From the NCBI GenBank assembly GCA_037043015.1, contig CM073330.1:12480512-12544511 (forward strand): DNA of 64,000 bases, written 5' to 3'. Positions 11,861 to 24,500 of the stretch are shown here, one piece after another (the first letter of the stretch is position 1; each line of letters begins with the position of its first letter). A model generated the notes under the pieces. That model was not told the DNA's origin and ran no database searches. It worked only from the letters and a program-made list of their open reading frames with translations. This DNA comes from Bryum argenteum. Its lineage: Eukaryota > Streptophyta > Bryopsida > Bryales > Bryaceae. Made by a program: the position numbers and the translations under genes.

Positions 11861-12631
11861 ATGATGAAGGCTTTGGCTACGGAGATGCAAGAAGCACGGG
11901 CCAGCTTGCATTCAACCCAGAAGGACTGAGACATCGCCACACAGGAGGCTCGAAGTGTGGAGTTATTCCTCCTGGGACTCGAGGGACAACTACGATGCTT
12001 GCAGATGTCTTCATCAGATGATGAAGAACGAGGAGTAATCGACACCAAGGAGTCCATTTTGATGTCAATGAAGACTGAGCAGGAGATGAAGTTGGTGAAT
12101 TGTAAGCGTGATGCCGAGAAGAAGGAAGAAGAGCTTCAAGAACTTCAGGACAGGCTCGCGCTCAAGCAGCCTCAGCTTTCTGCTTTCAGCGAAGAGCAGT
12201 CAAAGTTGCAGAGTGGAAGTCGCCCGTTAGCTATACAACCATGGCCTGTATCATATCCAAAACCGTCCGGGTCTCTCTTAGATAAGAAATATATTTTGGT
12301 TACTCGTTGTAGTTTGTGTACATTTGAGTTTCCTCAGTTTGACGTAGTGATTGCTAGCTGTCAACACCTTTATCACCCATGGTGTGCTCTAGTGGTCTTC
12401 AGCAAAGGAGCTAAGTGTGTGGAACCAAAATGTAATGAGATAGCCGACCCCAAATGGCAGAAGAGTTTTGGATGGGGGTGGACAGCTGAAGACACTGCGG
12501 ACCCGCCAATTGAGACCGTCATCGGCCATGAGTCCCCTGAGCGAAACGAAGGCGAGCCGTCAAGTTTTCGACCAAAAGCGCATGCAGGTACAATGGTTTC
12601 TCGCTTCCATGCCAATGTCTGTGGAAAGTAA
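11861..12631 (+). pseudogene. Coiled-coil plus RING-like protein relic
   Basis: Reading from the ATG at 11861, the frame is open for 256 codons to TAA at 12629 apart from one TGA at 11927-11929. A CGA to TGA change would explain that stop. The N-terminal half is rich in Glu, Lys and Gln (EKKEEELQELQDRLALKQ) and likely a coiled coil. The C-terminal half has CSLC, then SCQHLYHPWC, then CVEPKC, a RING-H2-like zinc pattern with an atypical last pair. A similar coiled-coil plus RING layout occurs in the large ORF at 58831-61164, suggesting a shared type of accessory gene. Function, for example as a ubiquitin ligase, is inferred from the fold only. Confidence 0.5.
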
Positions 12632-13260
12632 TTTATGTGCACCGAGTAGTACCCCTTTTAACTGTTTTACAGCTAATTTGTGTATTCCAGGTACAGTCGA
12701 GGGAAAATGTGTAGTGATAGTAGCAATGAACTTGAACATGTGTAGAAGTGTGTAGAAGTGATTGTACATGATAGTGTAGTTGGATAGTTTAAGTACTTGC
12801 TTGTAGTTTGTAAATACTATAGATACAGTATGGAAAAGAAATGTACATTTGTACTTTGTTTACATACTCTATGTATAGAACTGGTCAACTTTCATATTGT
12901 AAATGTAGTACAATGGTTGAAAAGAGTATACAAGGTAGTTCAAATAAATAACAAGGGTACAACAGGGGATGTGTAAGTATTAGAAATATACTACTGGTAC
13001 AATAGGGGTAGGTTGTAGTATTTGAAGTACAGTGAATGTATATATTGTACAAGAGTGACTTAAATCTTTAGTTTCGGAGTACATTTAGTTTCGGAGTACA
13101 ATTTGCAGCACAGGTTGTATAATTTTACTCATGTTAATGCACTAAATTATTTTGTACTTGTCGGTTGTACAATAATTACTTTTTTACTGTATGAGTGGTA
13201 TGTGCAGACCTTTCACCAAACTTTAAGCTGAATTTACGTGGCATTGGAGTGGGGAGCAAA
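12632..13260. repeat. GTAC-rich intergenic spacer
   Basis: This spacer contains about 15-20 GTAC tetramers, mostly in the contexts TGTAC, AGTAC and GGTAC, where about 2-3 are expected by chance. It separates the RING relic from the SET-type relic. No coding region is supported. Confidence 0.6.
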
Positions 13261-14735
13261 ATGTCTCTTCTGAGAAAGGATTCAGTTGTGCATACTCCTA
13301 CTTCAGCACGAGTTGCAGATGTTGGTTGCAGTTCCAACGAGGAAAGGCGTGAGCCAGAAGTGAAGGGATTTGTAGCACCTTTGCCTCGACCGGCGCGGGC
13401 TACTCACCCTCTCTCCAGAAGCCCATGTGGGACAGGAGCCCCATCGACAAGTACTATTCCTTTTTCATATCAAGGTAAGACAACCGTTTACAATTAGGTG
13501 CTTGATTTTTTGAAGGATCTGAATTGTTTGGATTTTTGACTTGGGTCTTTTTTTTTGTAATGCAAGGCCTTGTAAATGCAATTCCCAATGATGACCCCAG
13601 TTCACCGGATAGAAGGGGTTTGGATTCTTCAAAAAAGGACAAGGATGGTGGGAGCAAAGAAGAAGGAGATACGCCGGAGGACTTGCAATTGCCATTTGTG
13701 TGCGAGCCCATATTGGGAGAAGGTGCGAGCGAAGATACCCCTGTGCTACATGTTGCTGAACATGTGCAGGCCGACAAAGCCCAGCCTGTGCCGTTTGAGG
13801 GGTTGGAAGAAAGTGAGGAAACAATGGCGTTGCCTGAGTCAACACCACCACGTAAGATAGCCTCGACATTTGAGCACAAAGAATCCCCTTCTGATCTCAA
13901 CCTCCTGCATTTGGATCGGGAAGGGTTGTCTACACCTCATGAGAGCCTTGCAGTGGTTGATCGTCCCAAAACGCGCTCGCGGCATCGTAAGTCAGATGAG
14001 GGTGAGCACGGAATTGAAGGGATTGCAACGCCTCTTCCTGCTACCGAGGCAATGAATGTTGATGGTCCAGCAGAACGACGACTTAGCGGTGTTAGGCGAT
14101 CATTGGGCAGTCGAGATGATGCACCAGAGGCCCTTGTCATGGATGTTGACAATACTGGACCAGAAGGGCCTAAGAAGAAGGTTCGGCATATGAATTCACT
14201 AGGCTCCACCTCTGCAGCTACGAGCACGCGTGTCAAACCAAAGGCGGTGGGCAAGAAAAAAGTGGTAAAACAGTGACTTTGCCAAATATTAGTTTCTTGA
14301 ATGTGTTTTGTAGTGTGCGTATCAGCAGTAGTATCATGGTTTTTATTTCGAGAGATACGCATTTTGTAAATGATAGGGCCATTCCTATCTTGCTTTAACT
14401 ATCAATATACATATTGTATGCTTTATGTGGATTTTAAGTTTATGACTTTTGTTTCATGGTTACAGGTTCCATGGTTAGATTTGACTGATATATCTAAGGG
14501 GAAGGAACAACATGCGATACCCGTATTCTGTCCCGTGGCCGGCCCTTGCCCCATGATGGAATTTTCATATGTCACTAAAAGTGCTTTCTCTGAGCATGTA
14601 GTATTAGATGATGGCCTGGAAAGCAGGTGCGCTTGTACTATTCGGAATTGCTTGCTAGAATCAGGTGGTTGTACATGCGGGTGGAAGCATGCTAGGGTGG
14701 ACCAAAATGTACGTCCCGATGGTCAAAAACTGTGA
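13261..14735 (+). pseudogene. Truncated paralogue of the SET methyltransferase (N-terminal region and start of pre-SET)
   Basis: Exons 13261-13474, 13567-14264 and 14466-14735 have GT-AG junctions of phase 1 then phase 0, matching the corresponding exons of the full SET gene at 43217-55692. Exon 2 is acidic and low-complexity and ends in a Lys-rich segment (KPKAVGKKKV) parallel to KPVSKKKG in the full gene. Exon 3 begins VPWLDLTDISKGKEQHAIPV, aligning with [20 protein letters not shown]. It keeps a Cys-rich stretch (CACTIRNCLLESGGCTC) before a TGA. The SET and post-SET parts are missing, so it cannot be a methyltransferase. It might make a short dominant-negative-like protein or be dead. Confidence 0.6.
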
Positions 14736-15599
14736 CTTTTTTTGCTTCAAATCCCATTAAGTACACCTTTTATGGTCTTATTCGCAAATTGGTACTCAAT
14801 AGTAGATAATTGAAGTTATAGACTTATGTAATCAACTAAACAAAATTCTAGATTCATAGTAATTCATATACTTTTGAGCATTTGAAAAATAAAAAAGTAC
14901 TGTCCCAGATACTGCAAATTTCACAAAAGTACTCTAGAATTTATAGTAGAAGTGTAAAAAGTACTCAAATTATTCAAGGATTAGAATAAGCATGATAATT
15001 GCCTTTAAAATTTGTATTCCTACGTCGCTCACGACATTAAGAACATTAAAAAAATCTTGGTCAAAGGTCAGATATTACCAAATAATTTGTACGGTCCATA
15101 TTATATCGAGATTTTAATATTTTTTGAGTTTTTTTTTTTGCGTCCTTCATAGGAAGGGCAGATTTAAAGGAGCCACTTCTTCAAATATCCAGAATAGCGC
15201 GGGAACAATGGAATGTGGATTGTCGTTCAAGAGGTCATCCGGTACACCCCCTGTACGTCATGTACACACAGGGTAGATTATCATGAACTGCCTTTCGAGG
15301 GAATTTCGGAAAAGATGAGGGAGTGCGCTGGATCTCCAGAAATAACGCTGCGTAGCATCAACGTCCGTCAACTTTACAGCATCGAATTAAAGATGCTGTC
15401 TAATTTTGGCTTCCACCCGTTCAAGGTGCGCATTCCCGCTTGTTTTTGGCATCGTCACCTTCCGCGAGAATCGGTAGTATGGACGAGAGAGGTCGTTCCT
15501 CCTGAGCTTGCGTTTTTTGCGTTGTTTCTTGTGCATCAGCTCGTAGACTGAAACGTTGCTCGAATTCCGTATTCTCGCTTGCTTACTCGTTTCATCTTC
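14736..15599. other. AT-rich spacer and putative 5' region of the transposase gene
   Basis: The sequence after the truncated SET gene is AT-rich with scattered AGTACT and GTAC words. Near 15240-15275 there is a cluster (GGTACACCCCCTGTACGTCA) shortly before the transposase start codon. An open frame at 15213-15551 has no recognisable domain and overlaps an antisense frame, so I do not call it a gene. Confidence 0.4.
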
Positions 15600-18500
15600 A
15601 TGGGGAATCACCGTTACGGTCTGCGTACTCGCCATGGCGCGAAGATTGCTGGATGTTAACTGGGGATTTAAGGCAGTATAATAGAGGGGCAGTAAAACTG
15701 TTAAGTTACTGTCCTGTCCTGTAGTAACTCGGTTGGATGAAAACTGCCTGTTTTGGATGAAAACTTCCAGATGGATGAAATCTGGTGGTTGGATGAAGTC
15801 TGGTGGTCGGATGAAAACTGTTGGCAGTTAGGGTTTTGGGAGTGGCGGCTAGGGTTTTGGATGGGGTTGTGGGAGAAGGGGTTGCAAAGCTCATTTTTCT
15901 CTCTGGCTCATGGAGAGAGCTTTTGAGATAGGAAGTTTATGTGTGTAGGATATGATTGCAGGATTGTAGGGAGATGCTGTTAGAGCAGTTTTCAGGACTC
16001 TAAGGGGGAGGGAATCCAGATAGTGAGATCAGTAGGGAGCAGAATCATGTACAGATCTACAATGAGTAAAGAGAAGGAATTGATTACATTGGGTGTAAGT
16101 GTCTGGAATTGCAGTAGGAGGGCTTGAGGAACCAGGTTAGTGGATTCACTTGGTGGTACCAGTAGATCTGGTGTTTAAATGAGTGAGTATTGTAGTTCAG
16201 ACCAAGGAGAGTAGAAAAATGTATCAGATCTAGAGAAATACCATCAGGATTTGAGTAGATCTAAGTTGACAGTTTCAGATCTAGGATCCGGATTTTGGGT
16301 AGTTTCGGGCGATTTCGAGGCGTCTGCAAATTTTTGCGGGAGTTCGAAGAGCGTTAGGGCAAAGATTTATTTTTGAAGGAGTAAGAAAAAGACTCCTTTC
16401 ACATTGGCGACCATGCAACAGTTCAAACCATGTGGCTCTAGCTGCCCACACCAGGGCGATGCAGATCCGTCTTGTTCTAAGGGTGACAGACACACGATGG
16501 CGATCCAGGTGCAGGGGAGCAGATCTACTACTTCCAGGGAGCAGATCTGCACTAGAGCCGTAGGGAATATTCAACGACCAACCTGGAGAGGGCGCATCTA
16601 CGAGCCGAGGCTCTCTCTGCAAAGAATAATCGATAGTCACCCAGACCCAGATCGGGAGGCAGACGGTCTTGACAGGACCAGGAGTACGAAGGACTAGTAC
16701 CAGCGGGACCGAGAGGAGGATCAGGGCGAGATTGTTACCGCCCACGTCACAGGTAACCGGAGACCAGCGAGAACCACAAAGAGCCCATCGGGACCACCGC
16801 CGCACACTCAACGGAGGAGATAGCGGCGAACTAGGAGATCAAGGCAACCGAGGCGTAAGACCGATGCTGACCACGCTAGCCAGGATAAGGGCACCGCCAG
16901 ATTCATAGGAGTGCCGTAGTATTTAAAGTAGTAGAAAATAGGGGAGAGGACTCTCTGTAGTCACCGTAGAAGCGAACCCTTGGTGGAAACATCACCCTCC
17001 ATTGTATTACATTTGTTATCTGATGAATACAAAGGCCACCGAGCCTACACTCTCTCCCATTTCTGTGTCTCCCTCTCACTCGGCATTTCACTTGTGCGGC
17101 TAACAATGACTGCAGGGACGCCATGAATGCCTAACGCCGTCCTCCTTCCCCAAACTTCTACACTGTCACCGAGGACACCGAGACCCCGCGGTAGCTGTAA
17201 GTTCGGTTAGGTCTCCCGTGCTCGACATCCGAGCCTCGCAGGCCATACCCACCACCCAGGCTCCATGTCCACTGTACTTCACCGGTCCCGCTCGTAACCA
17301 GAGGTTCCCCACGGTAACCGGTTCACCTTCTGCCAGCCTCCAAGGCAGCTAACAGTGCTGCCGTTGACTTAGAAAGACTTCCTCACTCCTAGAAAGTCAC
17401 CTCTGTGGCCATTCGCTTACCAAGTTTGCCCGGCCACCCATCTATTCACGTTCTTCTATCAACAGACTCTCGATGAGCTCGTAAAGCATTCCATCCTCGG
17501 TAACCCAGGATAACATTTTGGCGACCATGCTGGGGATGGAATGTTGAGTCATCCCAGAAAACAACTGAAATCATAAACAGACAAGAAACATGCCTCCACG
17601 AAAAGCAACAGAGAAGAATGCAGAACCTGAAGAGGCTGCACCCCAAGATGACCAGGATACCATGAGAGAATTGCTCCAATGGATGAAACAGCAAATGACC
17701 GATTTGGCAGCAAAAAATGATGCTACCAATGCCAAGATCGAATTGCTAAATTCTCACTATCTCCAGGGAATAGGTACGTCTACAACTATCCCAAATCCAC
17801 CTCTAGTCACCATGGCAGGACCATCAGAACTCCCGTCCAACGATCCTATGATGGCTGCGTCAATGACATCCAAAGAACGAGACAGACTCATCAAGTTACC
17901 AAAAATACCTTACCCGGTTTTGATGACTCGGTGACCCAGTTAGCACGTCGTGCGCAGTTTTAAAGTAATAGCACGAACTAACGGCGTTACCAGCACGGAA
18001 GATTTACAGAATATCTTCGGAACCACGCTCCAAGGCAACCACATCAACTGGTATATTGACTTTGAGGCCGAACACTTGTTACCAACGTGGGAAGAAATGG
18101 AACGTAGTTTTCTGCAGAAATTGAGAAAAACTAAAAACAAGCTCGAAATTCTCCGAGCGTTAGGAAACATTCAGCAGGAGAGAAATGAACCCGTTGACAA
18201 ATTCTACGATAGATTCAAACAATTGGCAGACAAACTCAGTCAACGACCCGAGGAAGACTACCTGTGCGAATGGTTCAAGAAAGGATTATTACCGTGGATA
18301 CAAACAAAGGCATTATCATCCGCGGGAGTGAAAACACTACAAGACATACTAGTGCGGCCAATGATATCAGCAGAGAGAGCTCACCGCTATTGATAAATCT
18401 CAAACACCATTGTTACCACTTCCAACAACCCGAGTAACCACCCGCTCAACACTCACCCCATGCGTTACGTGTGGAAAACTTCACGCAGGGCGCTGTTGGT

Positions 18501-21500
18501 TCTCCAATACGACACCGAAATCCGATGATGCCAGGACTACACGACCAAAGCCGCGCCATGTATCCAGAGGAAATCGATGTGGATGCTCTCAACCTGGCCG
18601 AAATGACGGTTGTTGGGAATGTGGATCTCCCCATCACCGACGGGGCCAATGCCCAGTTTTAAAACAACGCTGGGCCAACACTCGCACTGCCTCAGACACC
18701 AAGGCACACCACAGCAACACAGATCCGAGCTCCAGCAATAGGAGAGGAGGAGTCACTCTGACCGAAGTCCACGGTACCAACATCGCCACCATAAGCACTG
18801 CGGCAGTAACAACCAGGTCAAAGGCTACCGTAGACAACCATGTCGTCGAACACCGCAAACCATTTGCGGAACAGCACTGGAAGAGACTACACAATCTACG
18901 AACAGAAATACAAGCCGACTTGGAATCCGCGGTAGTCCCAGACCTACAGCAGATATTAGAAAAGACTGACGTAAAAATCACGTTAGCAGATCTGCTCAAA
19001 ATTAGTCCCGAACTTCAAACATATATACAGAACATTCACAAAACCGCGACCACGACCACGGCAACCGTGGAAATCAATGCAACCACCATCGACACCGAGG
19101 CAGCAGTCATACACATCCAATTGGGACATCATCAATTAAGAAATGTGCTGGTCGACGGGGGTTCCGGGGTTAATGTAATCAGCGATCACCTCAGACAACA
19201 GTTGGGATTACCACGACCAACAACAGCGCAGTTTGTCCTACGAATGGCCAATGATGCCCCGGTGACACCATTAGGAATCCTAGCCACCGTGGCTATCACA
19301 ACTCATGGCATTTCAACACCGGCGACCTTTGTTGTCATCGATATGCCAAATAGCAGCAATTTCCCTATAATATTGGGGCGACCATGGTTACGTGACATGA
19401 ACGCGGTTCATGACTGGGCCAGAAATCAAATCAAGATCCGAAGATATGGGAAAACTATGATAATCCCCGTAGACAGTTGCATTACCAGAGAAAAAATCAA
19501 ACAAATACGGCACCAGGCTGGTACGGCATGGGGTAAAGGACTGACGCATGAACAAGAGGCCCTGGTGTTCCATGCCGACCCTGATCTCATTCCGCTAGCC
19601 GAGATTCACTTGGCCAGCGTGGTTTCCCAGGAAGATACACTTGATATTCCCTCCAGGTTTACCACCGAAGTTGCCGAAGGCGTCGTCATTGACAACACTC
19701 CTGCATCCAAAGCACTAAGTCAGCAAGTGATAACTGGCTGGACACATGGGTCCAAAGAACAAGTACAGCTTGTCAACCTTGGTACCGAACAGGAGCCAAA
19801 AAATGTCAAAATAAACGCAGATGCTCCTAATGACATCAAACGAGCTGCCCATAGCACTCGTTCAAAGAATACCATGATATCTTCGGCGTGGACACATGAA
19901 GACTTGAAGGGGATACCAAGGACGATAGCGGAACACACAATAGATTTGGTACCAAACGCTCATCCAGTCCAACAAACAGAGATACCGAATGAATCCTAAC
20001 TATGCTATCAAGGTCAAGGCAGAATTGGATAAACTGCTTAATGCCAAGTTTATTTCCCCGGTAGACTCGGCACCATGGTTGTCTCCAATGGTAATCATTC
20101 CTAAGAAAAACGGCGCTTTACGAATCTGTGTTGACTTTCGCAAACTCAACGCAGCGACTAAAAAAGACCACTACCCTCTACCTTACATGGAAGAAATCAT
20201 CGATGAAGTGGCAGGACACGAAATGTACTCATTCCTAGACATTATCAAGTAGCAATGGCAGAGCAAGATAAAAACAAAACCGCGTTTTCCACGGAGTGGG
20301 GGCCATATCAATTCGAAAGAATGCCGTTCGGAGCCAAGAATGCGCCTATGACATTCCAACGTGTCATGGAATTAATTTTTCGTCCTTATCTAAAGAAATT
20401 TTTCCGGATTTACCTAGACGACGGCACCGTTTACGGACAAATGCAAGACCATGTTGACCAGCTGAGACAGATATTTCAGGCCTGCAGGGAAAACGGGGTG
20501 AGCCTCAATGCCGACAAATGTATGTTCCTATTTTTTGCAGGAGTCATCTTGGGATATATCGTCTGCAAGTATGGCAAACTCCCGGATCCATCTAAAATAC
20601 AGGACATCCTAGATATGACCCCACCCAGAGACCAAAAAAAGGTGTCCAAAGACTACTTGGCATATCACGGTTCAATCGAATGTACATAGCAAAATTAGCC
20701 TATCTAACGGCACCAATAGCTGCCTTAAATCATCCAGGCTATTCCTATCCACGAGATTGGACTCCGGCAGCACAGGCAGCCTTAGACAAAATTAAGCAGG
20801 CGTACTCGGAGGCACCAATCCTTCTAGCACCCAACCCAAGAAGCCATTCCACGTACACACGACGCCTCCAAAATCGCCGTGGGCGTGATGTTAGCACAAA
20901 ACATCAATGGTAAACACGACCAACCGGTGGCGTCGCTAGCGAGTTACTAAACCAAGCAGAGCGCAATTATTCCACCACGGAAAGAGAAGCGCTAGCCATG
21001 GTGTATGCAGTAAAGAAATTCCGACATTACCTGTTAGGAAATAAATTCCGGTTCATGGTAGACCACCACAGTTTATCCTATCTGGTAAATCAGCCGTTAA
21101 TCACCGGAAGAGTGGCACGATGGATCATGATTCTCATGGAATATGACTTGAGGTAGTTTTGTACTGGAAAACGCCACATTGTAGCAGATTATCTCTCCAG
21201 GGGACACCAACGCTACCAAGAAGGCATAGATGACTCCTTTAACGAGCCTTATATCCAAGTCGCCTCACCGCAACTCCATGTCGGCGGCATCACAGAGGTT
21301 CAAAAAGATTGGAGATATGACATCATGGAATACTTAAAACAAGGAAGTATTCCGGAGGGGTTGACTGGCTCCCAAAAAATCAGCTTCGTGAGAACCACAT
21401 TTCCATACACGCTGATAGACAACCATTTATATCGAAAAGGCACCGATTTAGAGATACGACTCTGTGTGCCCAACAGGGATCAGCATCAAATCATTACCAC

Positions 21501-24500
21501 ACTCCATGCTGGCCCCGCAGGCGGACATCAAGGACCGGAGACCACGGTCCAAAAGATATTAGCAGCCAAGTATTGGTGGCCCACGGTACACAAAGATGTC
21601 AACACCTATGTCAAAAATTGTCACGCGTGCCAGACCGCAGCTACCAATTTCCAGCATCAGGGACGAGTGCCACTAAAATCAATCCCACCACTGGGACCGT
21701 TCCAAAGATGGGGACTCGACTTTGTGGGTCCAATCAAACCGGCAACAAAACAGGGATACAAATACATCTTGGTTGCCACAGATTATACAACCAAATGGGT
21801 AGAGGCGAAACCATTACGCAACAATGCTGCCATGGTCACCGCTACTTTCCTCTACGAGAACGTAATCACTCGTTTCGGGTGCCCTTTGGAAATAGTTTCG
21901 GATCAAGGCACGCATTTCGTCAATGCAGTCATCGAAGACCTTATGGACAACCATCTCATCAAACACAGAACCAGTACAGTCTATTATCCCCAAGGAAATG
22001 GACAAGCAGAATCTACCAACAAAACTATCCTGACAATGTTGCGCAAATTCGTGATCGCCAACCAAGTCGACTGGGATGACTGTTTGCCTGCAGCTTTGTG
22101 GGCCTACAGGGTAGCTACAAAAGCGGCCACCCATTTTAGCCCGTTCGAACTCGTATACGGGACACAGCCATTGTTACCGACAGAGTATATTGTGCCAACC
22201 TTTAAATCCATGCAGCCACGTGATTACCAACCTCACCGTATCCTCGCGACCCATGGACGATTTACACAGCTTGAAGAATTCCGGGAGAAGCTAAACTAAA
22301 TATCCTACGAAGACAAGCATTAAGTGCAAAATATTTCCAAGGCACTAAACCTCCTCGGGTATTTCAAAAAGGTGATCAAGTACTATGGTGCCCAAGAGAC
22401 CCAAAAATCAGGAAAGCCAAATTCGGGACAATTTGGCATGGACCCTACAGGGTGCAGTTAGTGTTACCCAATAACACAGTACTTTTGGTAAATAATGACA
22501 ACTACGACGCCCAGGCCACCATAGTTAACGCGGCAAAATTAAAGAAATATCATTCCAATACTACGAATCACCAAACCAACCATAAGTCCGGGACAATTAC
22601 AAAATTTACTTGTCCTCGGAAGCACAGAACAAACACCAACACAAGACCTCAAAAGCGTCGCAGAGGCCACTGAAAACATGGATATCACGGATGGCAAGGA
22701 TAGCGGGAGGCAAATACCCCAATATTACATGTGAGTCACATACAAGTGGCCTACATAAACGACCAAGACCATCGGTGCCGTCATGCACGATTAGACACCG
22801 CAGCCTTCAAATAAAATAAAATAAGGACCCCATCAGTCACCTACACAGTCATCATGGATATCAAAGGAGCCACTACAACCGCCAAAACGGCTCTTAACCG
22901 ATGGCCACCGACAAAGACTTACTCCCACTCCGCCGACATTAACTCCCACCACCACGGAAGCCACAGACTGCTCAAAATCGGCACCTTGCCCTCACTGCTC
23001 TCTCTCTTTTACACTACCGCGCTGCCTCGCTGCTCACTCTCGCTCCGCGCGCCGCCATCCCTTGTCCCCGCGGCCAATTGCTCCGATTTTCTTGCGTGAC
23101 CTCTCAGTCACACCATCCACGGTTTCCATGGCAGCCGCAACCTCACTCCACGAAGCCGGGCGGAGGCTCCCTTTTTCATGCCGCGACTCCTCCCGGATCG
23201 GGCGCAGCAGAATCGATGGAGTTTGGACACAAAACACGGGGTTGCATCGTTTTTGGGAAGATATGAAAACCTGGAGGCTCAACATCAACCACTGCAAGCA
23301 ATTTGTTGAGACAATGGCGCCTCAGAGCTGTGGAGGCACTTACCCCACCGGTACCGTAGATGGCGTGCAGGTGCAATTTTCCGCGGCTTACCTGTATCAT
23401 CAGTATGGGTGGGACGGCACGGGCTCACACAAATGGACAGAGAATGCGGATTCCCAAGGCCGGACATCGCGCAGAGGTTGCCGGGGTTAGAGCAGAAGAA
23501 CAAGGCAGGCTACGACACTTACACAGTCGGCGCAATGCTGAAGGAGCCATGGTTCGCTCGCATCCGCGGTATCATCAGCCAAATCTATTGCAGGTGCAAT
23601 CGCAACAAAGATTTTTACCAAAGACAATTAGAGTTGTTGTTTCCGGGCCGATCACAGAGCCAAAGTAAACCGGGGATCTTTGTTCAAGACCACCTGCGTG
23701 TTGAATTGCAAAATCACCGTGAGGTACACGGATTACTCAAGCCCCATTGGGCCTTTCCTCTCCACTTACATCCAAATAAGTACCTACGGTACCACAAGGA
23801 GCACAACAGATTACCTCCCATGTCGAGCTTCGTGAAATCCAGCGTCGGAAATTGCCATCGCCACCAAGCCGGTCAAGGACGCCGCGGCACCAAGCGCCAG
23901 CAAAAGGCCACGCACGGAGTACGAGGACACCGGAGTTGACACACAGCAGACATTGGCGGAGCGGCTGACCGACAGTCATGCGGCCATGGCCGCTGTGTGG
24001 AACAACAGGTGCAAAGATTTACAATCGGCGAGAGGGACAAAGGCACCTAAGGGAGGAAAATGACCGATCAAAGAGACCATGCAGATCTGCACACACACAA
24101 TGCGCCAAAAGAACGATGAGTTAGGTCGAAAGCGATGCGAAGGTGGAGGATGCAAACCGCGCGCCCCGGACTTTTCGTAGTCAACTAGCCGCAAAACAAA
24201 TCGATCTACAGGAAGTGACTTCACAGCTTAACGGGGTCGCCAAGGAGAGGGACAACGCAAGGGAGCAGTTGGTGTCATTGACAGCACAGAATGACGAACT
24301 TCGGCAACAATGCCGAAATCTGATAGACACCAATCCCTCCAATCCCGAGGCGCAGAGTTTGGAGGAGCGACGTCAATCTTTAGCCACCGAAGCCGAAAAC
24401 TTTGAGGCAAACAAACAAGCTTGGGTCCATGATGCCGCAGCTGTCTTGGGCGAGATACTTTTCAAAGCCATTCGCCAAAATCCTCCACAGACAGATGACA

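Noticed and set aside
15387..15635. Minus-strand frame upstream of the transposase (82 codons, basic)
   Set aside because: It overlaps the transposase start exon and has no recognised domain, splice context or paralogue; likely chance.
11861..15653. Treating the 11.9-15.7 kb genes as a separate element from 38.7-55.7 kb
   Set aside because: The H target duplication joins both sides in one transposase reading frame, and both sides share GTAC words and SET-type exons.
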